DNA of 62,668 bases from JAANXG01 sp963731035 (GTDB lineage Bacteria > Pseudomonadota > Gammaproteobacteria > Arenicellales > JAANXG01), in NCBI GenBank assembly GCA_963731035.1, contig CAVSUY010000014.1, positions 1 to 62,668 of the forward strand, given 5' to 3'. The notes beneath the pieces are model-generated. The model did not search any database and was not told the origin of the DNA. It saw nothing but the letters and a program-made list of their open reading frames with translations. Below are positions 1-8,243 of this stretch, piece after piece. The translations under genes were made by a program, and so were the position numbers. Every line of letters begins with the position of its first letter. Position 1 is the first letter of the stretch.

Positions 1-1121
1 GAATACTTGCTTTCGGTGAGGCGGCGGGCGTTGGCGCCCAGGCGGGATCGCAGCTCTGCGTTGTTCGTCATCTCTACGATGGCTCGTCCCATCGTCGCGG
101 GCTCGCTTTCCACGATCATGCCCGTTTCGTTGTCGAGCACGAACTCCTCCGGCCCCCCGCAACGGGTCGATACGACGGGGACGCCGCAAGCCATGGCCTC
201 CAGGGCGGCAATGCAGAGTCCCTCCTGATGGGAGGGGACGACGAACAAATCGAGAGTGTTCAAATGGGCCGGGAGCTCGCCGTTGTCGATGTCATCGATG
301 ACTGTTACCGCGTCCCCCAGGCCGTGGTCACGGATCGACTGCTCGAGTGCCTTGCCGCTGCCACCAATCAGAAGGAGTTCGAGGTCCGGCAGGCCGTTGC
401 CCCGGCACCAGGCTGCAGCGCCAAGTAACAGGGAAACGTTCTTCCTCGGGTCTGTAAGCCGTCCGACGAAGCCGATGCGTTTGCGGCGCCGTTGCGCTCG
501 AGCGCCCGGTTTGAAGCGGTCGGTATCAATGGCCATGGGCATGACGTCGATATGACGGGACCTTGACGTCAGTCCGTGCAGGCGCTCGCGGGTGTATTCA
601 CTCAGGGCGACGATCGTGCCGGCATCCAGCACCTTTGCTCCAGCCACCGGGCCCCGTGGGTGATGATCCAGCGGTCGAGCAGCCTTCGAAGCAATGGATA
701 GCCGTGCGTGCGCTGTTCGCGGTCCTCGTGCCACGGGGTCGCGACCCACGCCCAATATGGGACATTCTGCAGGGCGAACGGGGTCGCCGCGAGGCAATTG
801 CCGGAGACGCTCAAGTGATAGTCACATTCCGCGATGACGGCCTTCCAGTGTTTCGTGGGCAGGTAGTGGGTGAACTCGAGCTCCGGGAAGCCAGGCGCCG
901 ATGGCGCGGCGCTCTTCCCTTCCGCCGGATTCGACCCGCGACTTCACCCGGCGGTACGGCAGGCAGTACAGCGGGACCGACATTTCCGGGGCGAGGCTGT
1001 AGGGCTGGTAATACGCCAGCACCGGCTCTATGCCGCCGCTTTCCAGGGTCCTGGCCACGAAGTCCACCATGCGGGGAACGCCGCCGTCGATGGGACTGAT
1101 GGTGGAGATGAGGGCCTTCAT
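1..1121 (-). pseudogene. GT4 family glycosyltransferase, frameshifted, truncated by window edge
   Basis: The protein reads as a GT-B glycosyltransferase of group 1 (GT4), which would transfer a sugar onto a glycan precursor at the cytoplasmic membrane. The start codon at 1121 gives MKALISTISPIDGG, a typical N-terminal Rossmann strand. The C-terminal half carries the group 1 hallmarks: GFVGRL, then VPSHQEGLCIAALEAMACGVPVV around 110-180, and GGPEEFVLDNETG. The reading frame breaks twice. Near 890-905 it must shift to continue as PELEFTHYLP. Near 632 it must shift again to continue as KVLDAGTIVALSEY, where one extra A in the AAA run would restore it. Conservation on both sides of each break suggests either recent decay or sequencing indels. 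It lies downstream of the asparagine-synthetase-like gene on the same strand. The substrate is unknown, and the 3' end lies outside the window. Confidence 0.75.
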
Positions 1122-1253
1122 GGTTCCCGCTTGTCGCATTCCCTCGGGGTCATCAACAGGTCGTCGCTGGATGCGCATGTCGCAGCAGCCCGTGCTTTCT
1201 GGATCGCCGCGGCGGCTGGCGCTTCCTCGCGACGACGGTTTCGGCTGTGCTGG

Positions 1254-3099
1254 TTAAGAGAGTTCATAAGCTTGGGCGACGGTGTGGAGCCAGCGACGGG
1301 ACCAGTGGCAGCGCGAATGCTTCAGCATGGGTTGATCCGACCACAAGTCTTTCAGGGTTGGAATCTGCAGCCAACGGTTCATCGGTAGCGTGAATCCAGT
1401 CTTGGGGCGTTCGGTGAATCGCGGCGGCAGAGCCGTGTCCGGCGTTGACGCCAGGACGGTCTTGTCCGGCCTGCTCTTTGTCTCTTGTGATGAGGAGATT
1501 CTCCCCGCGACCTGGGAAAGCAGTGGCCGATCCACCAGGGGCGTTCTGATCTCGACTCGAGCTGTCCATGCTGGCCCAGTCGGCATCGCGCAGGAGCTGG
1601 TTGCGAAGGTAGAAACTCGATTCCAGCAAGGCAACCCTGGCGAAGTCGCGGGTCCGCTCCCTTGCGCCCGCCATGTTCAGGTCTGCAAGCGCGCGCTCGA
1701 TCAACTGGATCGGGTGCAGTGCCCTCAGGCCCTCGGCCGCCTGCTCCCCGCCCATGACCTGTTCCAGCTCCCAGGGCATGAATACGCCCCGGCGCAGGAG
1801 ATAGGCAGATGCCCAGTCCCCGCCGAGGACCGGCAGGCCCAACGCTTTGGGCGGTATGGGCAGGCGGCTCAGCGCGTTCATGACCCTCGACAGCCGATTT
1901 CCCGGCGCTGCTAGAAACTGCAACCGGCTCCATTGACGTACCCATTTCGGGATGTCGGTGAAGGAGGGATAACCACCCAGCAACTCGTCCCCTCCCAGAC
2001 CCGACATGGCTACCTTCAGTCCCCGTTCGCGGGCGGCCCGGCTGACGAGCCAAGTATTCAGGCCGTCGATGCTGGGCTGGTCCATCGCCGCGAAAAACCG
2101 CGGGAGAAGCTGTTCGATGTGCTCAGGCGTGTACCGAACGATATAGTGGTCTGCATCGTAGCGGCGCGCTATCTCCGCAGCCAGGACGGTCTCGTCCTCG
2201 GAAAGCTCACGGAACTCGTCGAATCCCAGGGTGATGCACTGCAGGGATTTAATGCCACGCTCGCGAATGATCGCCAGCAGCGCGCACGAGTCGACGCCGC
2301 CAGACAGGAACAATCCCACGGGAACATCAGCAACCAGATGCGCTGCCACAGAGGCTTTCAATGATTCCGCAATGGACGGGTCGTCCTCGCGTGGATCCTC
2401 GTTCCAGGCGTCGGCAAGGTGGTCATAGGCGTCGGCCGAGACTTTACCGCCCTCTGATACCGACAGGCTGTGGCCGGCGGGCAGTACGTGTATGCCCTGG
2501 AACCAGGTCCAGGGCTCGGGCACGCTGCCCCAGAGGTAGAAGCCCGCCTTCCCTGCCGCGGAGACTTCCCTGGATACGTTACCACCGGCGAGCAGCGCTT
2601 TTACCTGAGACGCAAATCGCAAGTTGCGCCCGTCGTCACAGTAGTACAGCGGCTTGATGCCGTAGGGGTCCCGGGCACAGAACAAGCGTCTTTCGTGTGG
2701 TTCCCAGATCGCAAACGCGAACATGCCGCGCAGGTCCGCGAGCATGTCCTGCCCTTTTTCGCGGTACAAGTGCAGCAGCACTTCGGTGTCGGATTCTGAT
2801 CGGAATTCGCAGCCCTGCGATGCAAGGCGTTCGCGAAGCTCACGATAGTTGTAGATCTCGCCGTTGTAGGTGATCACCGCGCCCGAGGAGGGATCCATCA
2901 TGGGCTGGGCGCCGCGCTCGCTCAGATCGATGATGGAAAGGCGGCGATGGGCCAGGCCGATACGCCGATCCTCTGACAGCCACAGGCCTTCGCCGTCAGG
3001 GCCGCGTTTGATCATGTAGTCGTTGATCTTTCTGAGTTCGTCGACGTCAACGGGGGACGCTGAGTCCTTGTAGCTGAAGATGCCTGCGAGACCGCACAT
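1254..3099 (-). CDS. asnB: Asparagine synthetase (glutamine-hydrolysing) family protein, one frameshift near 1560
   Basis: This is a class II glutamine amidotransferase joined to an ATP-pyrophosphatase synthetase domain; the family moves glutamine-derived ammonia onto an adenylated carboxylate. The N-terminal MCGLAGIF supplies the catalytic Cys2, with RGPD and the TYNGEIYN motif following. The synthetase domain has the PP-loop SGGVDS near residue 263 and SGLGGDELLGGYP further on. The uninterrupted frame ends at 1264 in an unrelated tail. A one-base shift near 1560, after WASMDSS, restores VEIRTPLVDRPLL and a normal C-terminus that stops at 1254. The gene sits between an EPS-associated regulator and a glycosyltransferase. 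That suggests it amidates a sugar acid or peptide of a surface polysaccharide rather than making asparagine, but this is inference. Confidence 0.85.
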
Positions 3100-3185
3100 T
3101 CAGGGGTTGTTCGCGATCAAGTCTTGCTTGACGTTATTTCTGGATTGCGGCGGCGGCTGGCGCCGCCTTACAAAGACGCTTCGGA

Positions 3186-3536
3186 TCACGCGTCCTTCGG
3201 ACTTCTCAGCTCTCTGACTTCCTCACGAAGCCGGGAGATTTCCTGTTCCAGGTCGTGGTACTCGTCGAGACGTTTTCTCAGGAACCGCACCGTAATCCTC
3301 GCCTTTTGCTCAATGCCGCTCGGAGTCAGCAGGTACTTGTAGGCGAGCTTGTTGTTGCTGTTCTTGACGTTCATGACCTTGATCCAGCCACGGTCCAGCA
3401 AGGCCCGGATGCAGTAGTTGATCTTGCCCAGGCTCACGTCGAGCTCGCGGGCGAGCGCCCGCTGGCTGGCGTCCGGGTTGGCTTCGAGGTACTTGAGGAG
3501 CCGGTATCGGGTTTCGTCTGGGATTACTTCAGGCAC
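3186..3536 (-). CDS. MarR-family EPS-associated transcriptional regulator
   Basis: This small winged-helix protein has about 116 residues from the GTG at 3536. It begins MPEVIPDETRYRLLKYLEAN and contains ASQRALARELDVSLGKINYC as the helix-turn-helix, then the wing and a C-terminal coiled coil (LRKRLDEYHDLEQEISRLRE). This pattern is characteristic of the MarR-like EPS-associated regulators found next to exopolysaccharide loci. It probably acts as a local repressor or activator of the asnB-like and glycosyltransferase genes, which run in the same direction 87 bp downstream. In-frame ATGs exist upstream (3632), but the family length and conservation begin at the GTG. Confidence 0.85.
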   Translation of the reverse strand: MPEVIPDETRYRLLKYLEANPDASQRALARELDVSLGKINYCIRALLDRGWIKVMNVKNSNNKLAYKYLLTPSGIEQKARITVRFLRKRLDEYHDLEQEISRLREEVRELRSPKDA

Positions 3537-3766
3537 GCTACCGCCCTGCCGATACACGTAGGTGTTGGCATGGAAAAGGCATACGGAGGGATTATCGGCA
3601 CCCCCGTTCAATGGTTGAACGGATTTTTCCATGTGAGTGTAGACGGGACAAGGAGAAATGCGAGATTTCAGGGGGTTAGGAGAGGGAATTCGAGGGGATT
3701 GTTTGGTTTTTGGGCCGGTTTCAGCTCCTGGGAGGTTTGTGGCGTGGTGTCGGGGGTTGATGCCGG

Positions 3767-3830
3767 CCCCCCTCACCCCTGGCCCTCTCCCCCTTGGGGA
3801 GAGGGGGGATTGGGGTTGGGGGTTGAGGGG
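3767..3830. repeat. CCCTCACCC/GGGAGAGGG interspersed palindromic repeat
   Basis: The sequence starts with CCCCTCACCCCTGGCCCTCT and closes with the complementary GGGGTTGGGGGTTGAGGGG, so the unit can form a long imperfect hairpin. The same family recurs near 5087, 11728, 15155, 35735, 36508 and 47408. It fills the 3537-3864 gap between the EPS regulator and the MazEF-like module, and no gene is seen there. Confidence 0.8.
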
Positions 3831-3864
3831 AGAAGGTTTCCTGCGGTCTCGGTCCAGTGTGTTA

Positions 3865-3879
3865 GTATTACGGTATTAC
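3865..3879 (+). promoter_or_regulatory. Direct-repeat operator candidate upstream of mazE-like gene
   Basis: Two copies of GTATTAC (3865-3871 and 3873-3879) lie 17 bp before the antitoxin start, separated by one base and followed by the CCTCC ribosome-binding region. AbrB/MazE-type antitoxins autorepress by binding such short repeats over their own promoter. That this is the operator is inference from position. Confidence 0.4.
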
Positions 3880-3895
3880 CTCCTTACCCATACTT

Positions 3896-4123
3896 ATGAA
3901 GCAGCTTTCCAAGGTCACGAGTAAGTACCAGGCGACGATTCCGCTGGAAATTCGGAAGAAGCTGGGCCTGAAGCCGGGGGATGCGGTCGTCTTCGAAATC
4001 GAGAATGACGTGGTTACGGTCCGGCGAGCGACGGCTTTCGATGTCGAATACGCCAAGGCGCTGGAAGGGACGCTGACTGAATGGCTGACCAGGGAAGACG
4101 AAGAGGCCTACCGTGACCTATGA
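3896..4123 (+). CDS. AbrB/MazE-type (SpoVT domain) antitoxin
   Basis: This 75-residue protein starts MKQLSKVTSKYQATIPLEI, the swapped-hairpin AbrB/SpoVT DNA-binding fold. It continues with GLKPGDAVVFEIENDVVTVR, and the acidic C-terminal tail (LTREDEEAYRDL) is the part expected to bind the toxin. It should neutralise the overlapping MazF-like RNase and autoregulate the pair. The last 11 bases overlap the toxin start, which is typical of translational coupling in toxin-antitoxin operons. Confidence 0.85.
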   Translation: MKQLSKVTSKYQATIPLEIRKKLGLKPGDAVVFEIENDVVTVRRATAFDVEYAKALEGTLTEWLTREDEEAYRDL

Positions 4124-4463
4124 GCGTTTCGACGTCGTTGTCGTTCCATTCCCGTTTACGGACAAGGCACAGGTAAAACGCCGCCCCGCACTGGTTATCT
4201 CCAACAAGACCTTCGGCAGCGCGTCGGGGCACAGCGTCATGGTGATGATCACCAGTGCCGGCAATCCCCCTTGGCCGTCCGACGTCGTCATTTCGGATCT
4301 CGCCGGCGCCGGCCTGCCCGCCCCTTCCGTAGTGCGCATGAAGTTGTTCACGCTTGATCATCGGCTGATCGTGGCGAAGTGTGGATCGCTGTCTCGAAAG
4401 GATCAGGGTGCCGTGGGGCGGGGCTTGAAGGAGATGCTTCGATTACAGGCAAAGGCGCATTAA
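4113..4463 (+). CDS. mazF: MazF/PemK-family toxin (sequence-specific mRNA endonuclease)
   Basis: The 116-residue PemK-like fold shows DVVVVPFPFTDKAQVKRRP, then ALVISN, and a downstream VMITSA strand. These match the MazF beta-barrel core with the conserved arginine after the KRRPALV turn. The family cleaves mRNA at short sequences and is held inactive by the MazE partner, here the overlapping upstream gene. The C-terminus (VRMKLFTLDHRLIV) is also family-like. No frame damage is seen, so the module looks functional. Confidence 0.85.
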   Translation: MTYERFDVVVVPFPFTDKAQVKRRPALVISNKTFGSASGHSVMVMITSAGNPPWPSDVVISDLAGAGLPAPSVVRMKLFTLDHRLIVAKCGSLSRKDQGAVGRGLKEMLRLQAKAH

Positions 4464-4485
4464 TTATATGTAGCGCCGGCTTGCA

Positions 4486-4752
4486 CTATTCGTAGTGAGT
4501 CCACAGCCGGAGAATCTTGACTACTCGGTTCTTCTCCATAACCTGGTACACCAACCGGTGCTGCACGTTGATTCGTCGCGAGTAGACTCCCGCCAGGTCC
4601 CCCACAAGCCGTTCAAATGGGGGCGGCTTCCGAAATGGGTCCTCGGCAAGGATACTTAACAACTCCTGGGCTTTGGGTTTCAGTCCGCTGGCGGCCAGCT
4701 TTTTCGCATCTGTCTTCGCTTGTCTCGTGTAAACCAGCCTCCAACTCACCAA
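4486..4752 (-). CDS. yoeB: YoeB/Txe-family ribosome-dependent mRNA interferase
   Basis: The 88-residue protein belongs to the RelE/YoeB superfamily. MVSWRLVYTRQAKTDAKKLA is the N-terminal helix region, PFERLVGDLAGVYSRRINVQ the core, and HRLVYQV plus RLWTHYE the end. The C-terminal HYE matches the YoeB signature, with a conserved terminal histidine and tyrosine in the active site. The family cleaves mRNA in the ribosomal A site. It overlaps its antitoxin by 7 bases. The pair converges on the MazEF-like module, only 22 bp from the mazF stop. Confidence 0.9.
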   Translation of the reverse strand: MVSWRLVYTRQAKTDAKKLAASGLKPKAQELLSILAEDPFRKPPPFERLVGDLAGVYSRRINVQHRLVYQVMEKNRVVKILRLWTHYE

Positions 4753-4988
4753 TCAAGGTCCTCGCTGCATTCCTCGACGGGCGTCTCCATACCTTCCCGG
4801 ATGGATTCGCGCATGCCGGGGACCGACAGGAGGAAAAGCGTCTCCTGGATCGCCTCCCAGTCCTCTTCGGAGATCAGCACTGCCTTGTTTCGCTTGCCCG
4901 ATATCAATAGCGGCTGATGGGAGGACGCGGCCTCGTCGATCAGCCGATAGAGCTTCGCGCGGGCTTCGGTGGCTGTGATTGCAGTCAT
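4746..4988 (-). CDS. yefM: YefM/Phd-family antitoxin
   Basis: The start at 4988 gives MTAITATEARAKLYRLIDEA, the classic Phd/YefM N-terminal DNA-binding fold. It continues with QPLLISGKRNKAVLISEEDW and a disordered acidic tail (ETPVEECSEDLDW) that should wrap the YoeB toxin. An upstream in-frame start at 5045 would run through the operator-like repeats and is unlikely. The protein has 80 residues, normal for the family. It binds and represses its own promoter, and the matching GTACGT repeats lie just upstream. Confidence 0.9.
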   Translation of the reverse strand: MTAITATEARAKLYRLIDEAASSHQPLLISGKRNKAVLISEEDWEAIQETLFLLSVPGMRESIREGMETPVEECSEDLDW

Positions 4989-5020
4989 GGTGGATATTCC
5001 GCCGGATTGATGATCCCAGT

Positions 5021-5054
5021 GTACGTTATAGCGTACGTACGTCAAGTAGTACGT
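5021..5054. promoter_or_regulatory. GTACGT-repeat operator of yefM-yoeB
   Basis: Multiple GTACGT half-sites (5021, the self-complementary run at 5033-5042, and AGTACGT near 5048) occur within 34 bp, 33 bp upstream of the yefM start. YefM operators in other bacteria are built from TGTACA-like palindromes, so this is probably the autoregulatory site and promoter. The stretch from 5055 to 5152 otherwise holds one CCCCTCATCC...GGGGAGAAGG repeat copy (5087-5122). Confidence 0.55.
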
Positions 5055-5152
5055 TAGACGTTGGGCAACGAGCCGAGGTCGTTTTGCCCCTCATCCTAGC
5101 CTTCTCCCCGGAGGGGAGAAGGGATTTTCCGGGGATGATTTTGTGGGGTGGG

Positions 5153-6100
5153 TCAGGCGCCTTCCGGGGGGTTGACGCCGACGTCCTCGTCGAACTGGCG
5201 TTGGGCGATGTGGGCCTCGTTGGTGAGCCAGTCGATGAAGGCTGAGGCGTGGGTCTGGGTCTCGGTGCCGCGGCGGGCGACGATGTAGTAGGCCACCGGC
5301 GAGGGGCTGAAGACGTTGAACAGCTTCACCAGCCTGCCCGCCTCCAGGTCCGCCATGACGTGGGCGCTTCTGGCCAGGGCGATGCCCTGACCGTCGATGG
5401 CGGCCAGCACCCCCATGCTGGTGTCCGGGAGGTGGGTGCCGCGCGGCAGGGACCGCACGCGCACCTTGGCATCCCGGAACCAGTCCCGCCAGCGGGGACA
5501 GATATCCACGCTGGTGCGCTGGATCAGGGGATATCCCAGCAGGTCTTTCGGGGTTTCCGGCCAGCCTTTCTTGTCGAGGTAGGTGGGGCTGGCCACCGGG
5601 AACACATACTCTCGGAACAGGAAACGTACGTAGAGCCCCGGCCAGTGGCCGTAGCCCAGGCGGATGGCCAGGTCCACGTCCTCCCGGGTCAGGTCCGTCA
5701 GCTCCTCGCTGGTGGAGATCCAGACGTTGATGTCCGGATGCTCTCGGTTGAAGCCACCAAGGCGCGGCACCAGCCACTTGAAGGCGAAGGACTGCAGCAA
5801 GCTGATCCGCAGGGACCCGGTCTGGTCGTCGGTAGCCCCGGCCAGCTCCTCAAGAGCGCTGTTCAGGCGCTGCATGAACTCCCGCACGATGGGCACCACG
5901 GCGTGCCCGGCCTCGGTCATGACCAGGCGCCTCCCCTTGCGCTCGAACAGGTCCAGGTCCCACAGCTCCTCGATATGCCTGATCTGGTGGCTGACGGCGC
6001 TCTGGGTGACGTTCAGCTCCTCGGCCGCCCGGGTGTAGCTGAGGTGGCGGGCGACGGCTTCCAGGGCCCGCAGGCCGGACATGGGGGGGAGTCGGAGCAT
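5153..6100 (-). CDS. LysR-type transcriptional regulator, GcvA-like
   Basis: This full-length LTTR has 315 residues. The winged HTH spans about residues 5-65 (LEAVARHLSYTRAAEELNVT, QSAVSHQIRHIEE). The effector-binding domain runs from about 90 to the end and includes RISLLQSFAFKWLVPRL and DVDLAIRLGYG, which resemble the GcvA group. Members bind as dimers or tetramers near divergent promoters. The gene is divergent from the 27-aa peptide and DUF1127 genes, with a strong palindrome 5 bp from its start, so autoregulation plus control of the divergent pair is likely. The ligand is unknown. Confidence 0.9.
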   Translation of the reverse strand: MLRLPPMSGLRALEAVARHLSYTRAAEELNVTQSAVSHQIRHIEELWDLDLFERKGRRLVMTEAGHAVVPIVREFMQRLNSALEELAGATDDQTGSLRISLLQSFAFKWLVPRLGGFNREHPDINVWISTSEELTDLTREDVDLAIRLGYGHWPGLYVRFLFREYVFPVASPTYLDKKGWPETPKDLLGYPLIQRTSVDICPRWRDWFRDAKVRVRSLPRGTHLPDTSMGVLAAIDGQGIALARSAHVMADLEAGRLVKLFNVFSPSPVAYYIVARRGTETQTHASAFIDWLTNEAHIAQRQFDEDVGVNPPEGA

Positions 6101-6105
6101 ATGAG

Positions 6106-6143
6106 CTAATTTATCATGAGTATTTACTCATGTATTAAATTAG
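6106..6143. promoter_or_regulatory. Inverted-repeat operator in the LysR divergent promoter
   Basis: CTAATTTATCATGAG (6106-6120) is mirrored by CTCATGTATTAAATTAG (6127-6143) around a TATTTA centre. The ATGAG-N6-CTCAT core contains a T-N11-A arrangement as in LysR boxes. It lies between the LysR start (6100) and the divergent transcript, the usual location of an LTTR autoregulatory site. Binding is inferred. Confidence 0.55.
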
Positions 6144-6255
6144 AATATTTCCTTTGTTATAAGGGTTTTCAACGCCTAGAATCCACTATTGTTCTCATGG
6201 TGCAGTGCACCAAATGATGAGCAAATCATTACACAAACCGTAAGGAGTGGCAACA

Positions 6256-6339
6256 ATGTTTGACGACGTCATCAATCGAGTCCTGATCGCCTATGTGGGC
6301 GCCGCTGCCATTTTGGCCCTTCTGGCATCGGTGTACTAA
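6256..6339 (+). CDS. Small single-TM peptide (27 aa), function unknown
   Basis: A short ORF reads MFDDVINRVLIAYVGAAAIL followed by ALLASVY and a stop. It has a good Shine-Dalgarno (TAAGGAG) 8 bases before the ATG. The central 15-17 residues are hydrophobic, so a single membrane-spanning small protein is expected. It is the first gene divergent from the LysR regulator, 38 bp upstream of the DUF1127 gene, and probably shares its transcript. No family was recognised. Confidence 0.5.
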   Translation: MFDDVINRVLIAYVGAAAILALLASVY

Positions 6340-6377
6340 ACCATTCATTAACCATATTGAAAACAGGAGACTGTTCA

Positions 6378-6593
6378 ATGAAAACCGCAACCTTTGATGC
6401 CGGCCAGGTCGCCGACGTCCGCCGCGAATCCGGCGTAGTGGAAGTGATCCGCAAGACCAGCCAGGCCCTGAGCCACTGGAACAAGCGTCGCCAGGCCATT
6501 CGTGAGCTGAGTGGGCTGTCCGATCGGCAGCTTGCTGATATCGGCCTGCGTCGTGCCGACATCCCGAGCACCGTTGAAAAACTTCTCAAGTAA
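6378..6593 (+). CDS. DUF1127 domain protein
   Basis: The start at 6378 is preceded by ACAGGAG and yields 71 residues. The C-terminal part, HWNKRRQAIRELSGLSDRQL then ADIGLRRADI, is the diagnostic DUF1127 (YjiS-like) motif. Small DUF1127 proteins have been linked in other bacteria to RNA turnover and to stress or phosphate responses, but the role here is unknown. It follows the 27-aa peptide, lies in the region divergent from the LysR gene and is closed by a strong intrinsic terminator. Confidence 0.85.
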   Translation: MKTATFDAGQVADVRRESGVVEVIRKTSQALSHWNKRRQAIRELSGLSDRQLADIGLRRADIPSTVEKLLK

Positions 6594-6660
6594 CCGCGGG
6601 TCCGCCCGAATGGTTACGTCAACAGACAAAACAGAAAGCGACACCGAAATTCATTCCTAA

Positions 6661-6691
6661 GGGCCATCCGATCAGTCGGGTGGCCCTTTTT
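6661..6691 (+). terminator. Rho-independent terminator of the DUF1127 transcript
   Basis: An 11-bp stem (GGGCCATCCGA with TCGGGTGGCCC, one G-T pair) with a TCAG loop is followed by TTTTTC. It lies 68 bp after the DUF1127 stop. Confidence 0.85.
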
Positions 6692-6830
6692 CTTTGGGGG
6701 TCTGGAAGGCTCCTCCCCTTCGATCACGGGATGATCAAGTGTACCCACTCCCCCTGTGAGCCTGAGACGGCCCCCGGCTTTCCATCCTGGCTGATACAAT
6801 GAAGCGCCACGACACCCGCGAAGTAACTCT

Positions 6831-7034
6831 ATGAAACTGAAGGTGATAGTGCACCAGGCCGAAGAAGGCGGCTACTGGGCCGAAGTTCCCTCGATTCCTG
6901 GGTGCGCGACCCAAGCTGACACTCTCGACGAGCTTATCAAGAATGTCCACGAGGCTGTCGAGGGCTGCCTGGCTGTCGATCTCGAAAATATTGAGGTCTC
7001 GGAAACGGATCGGATACTGGAGATCGCTGTGTGA
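6831..7034 (+). CDS. hicB: HicB-family antitoxin
   Basis: The 67-residue protein has the short HicB fold: MKLKVIVHQAEEGGYWAEVP, SIPGCATQADTLDELIKNVHEA, then a short acidic tail. The GGYWAEVPSIPGC motif is diagnostic. It forms the antidote to the dsRNA-binding-fold toxin HicA encoded by the overlapping next gene (4-base overlap). This is the hicB-hicA order seen in one class of these loci. A TACAAT hexamer at 6795-6800 may be the -10 element. It lacks a recognisable separate C-terminal DNA-binding domain. Confidence 0.9.
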   Translation: MKLKVIVHQAEEGGYWAEVPSIPGCATQADTLDELIKNVHEAVEGCLAVDLENIEVSETDRILEIAV

Positions 7035-7237
7035 AAGCAATGTCGGGAAAGGATTTCGCGAAGCTGCTCGAAGAACATGGTTGGGAGTTGCGAAGAACAA
7101 AGGGAAGCCATCATATCTACGCGAAGGAAGGAAATCCGGCGCGGATCTCAGTTCCGGTACATGGAAACAAGCCATTGAAGACTGGATTGCTGAGACATTT
7201 GTTGAAGATATCTCAGGTCGATGAGAGTGAGCTCTGA
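7031..7237 (+). CDS. hicA: HicA-family mRNA interferase toxin
   Basis: The GTG at 7031 overlaps the hicB stop. The protein contains SGKDFAKLLEEHGWELRRTK and GSHHIYAKEG, the GSHHIY motif carrying the catalytic histidine of HicA RNases. It ends with SVPVHGNKPLKTGLLRHLLK, which is also canonical. An internal ATG at 7040 is an alternative start that keeps the domain intact. It is the third toxin-antitoxin module within 3.4 kb. Confidence 0.9.
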   Translation: MKAMSGKDFAKLLEEHGWELRRTKGSHHIYAKEGNPARISVPVHGNKPLKTGLLRHLLKISQVDESEL

Positions 7238-7256
7238 GGGTACGGTGGCAATATCT

Positions 7257-7286
7257 GATCGCGGCTGAAGCCGCTCCTACAATCCG
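7257..7286. repeat. REP unit (GATCGCGGCTGAAGCCGCTCC type)
   Basis: A single palindromic unit reads GATCGCGGCTGAAGCCGCTC and then CTACAATCC, the same motif that forms the arrays elsewhere. It lies between hicA and the 3' end of xerD, where it may act as a shared 3' hairpin. Confidence 0.8.
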
Positions 7287-7301
7287 GGGTTCGAGGTCGT
7301 C

Positions 7302-8243
7302 CTAGCCTCTGGGATGGTGCTGGGCATGCAGGTTCTTCAGGCGCTCCTGGGCGACGTGGGTGTAGATCTGGGTGGTGGAGAGGTCCGAGTGGCCGAGGAG
7401 CATTTGTACGGAGCGCAGGTCGGCGCCGTGGTTGAGGAGATGGGTGGCGAAGGCGTGGCGCAGGGTGTGGGGTGACAAGGCGGTCTTGATGCCGGCGATC
7501 TTCGCGTAGCGCTTGATGAGCTGCCAGAAGGCCTGGCGGGTCATGGCCGTGCCGCGGCGGGTGACGAAGACGTAGTCCGAGGTGCGGGTGTTCAGGAGGT
7601 CGCCGCGGGCGGTCCTTAAATAAGTGTCCACGGCGTCCATGGCGCTTTCTCCCAGCGGTACCAGGCGCTCCTTGCCGCCCTTGCCGACGATCTGAACCAC
7701 CCCGGGGTTCACGCGCAGCTCGTTCAGGCGCAGCTCCACCAGCTCGCTGACCCGCAGGCCGGTGGCGTACAGGGTCTCGAGCATGGCGCGGTCGCGGCAG
7801 CCCAGGGGTTGCTTCGCATCCGGCGCGTCGAGCAGGCGATCGACGTCGGATTCCGACAGGGACTTGGGCAGCGGCGTGCCGAGCTTCGGGGAGGCGATGT
7901 CCAGCGACGGATCGGTCTGGATCTCGCCTTCGCGCAGCAGGAAGCGGTAGAAGCGGCGCAGCGCCGACAGCGCGCGGGCGCTGCTGCTGGCCCGCAGTCC
8001 CTGGGTGAAGCGCTCGCCCAGGTGCGACTGCAGGTCCCCGCGGGTGGCTCCGATAAGGGTTCGGTTGCGCTTGCGCTGGTGGCGGGCGAGCGCCGCCAGG
8101 TCGCGGCGGTAGGCGGCCAGGGTGTTCTCGCTCAGTCCGGACTCCAGCCACAGGGCGTCGCAAAACCGGTCGATGCTTCGACGGTCCTCGGCGGGGATGG
8201 CCCCGTCTACTTCGGTTTCGCCGGCTCCTGTTTCTCGACCCAC
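7302..8243 (-). CDS. xerD: Site-specific tyrosine recombinase XerD
   Basis: XerD resolves chromosome dimers at dif together with XerC. The N-terminal SAM-like core-binding domain (about 20-105) contains SGLSENTLAAYRRDLAALAR. The catalytic domain shows TGLRVSELVEL (Arg), GKGGKERLVPLG (Lys), SPHTLRHAFATHL (His/Arg), LLGHSDLSTTQIYTHV (His and Tyr nucleophile). All six catalytic residues are present. No ATG starts the frame near the conserved region. The GTG at 8243, preceded by CAGGAA, gives 313 residues against about 300 for the family. The start overlaps the upstream TPR gene by 37 bases, so the two may be co-transcribed. Confidence 0.9.
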   Translation of the reverse strand: MGRETGAGETEVDGAIPAEDRRSIDRFCDALWLESGLSENTLAAYRRDLAALARHQRKRNRTLIGATRGDLQSHLGERFTQGLRASSSARALSALRRFYRFLLREGEIQTDPSLDIASPKLGTPLPKSLSESDVDRLLDAPDAKQPLGCRDRAMLETLYATGLRVSELVELRLNELRVNPGVVQIVGKGGKERLVPLGESAMDAVDTYLRTARGDLLNTRTSDYVFVTRRGTAMTRQAFWQLIKRYAKIAGIKTALSPHTLRHAFATHLLNHGADLRSVQMLLGHSDLSTTQIYTHVAQERLKNLHAQHHPRG

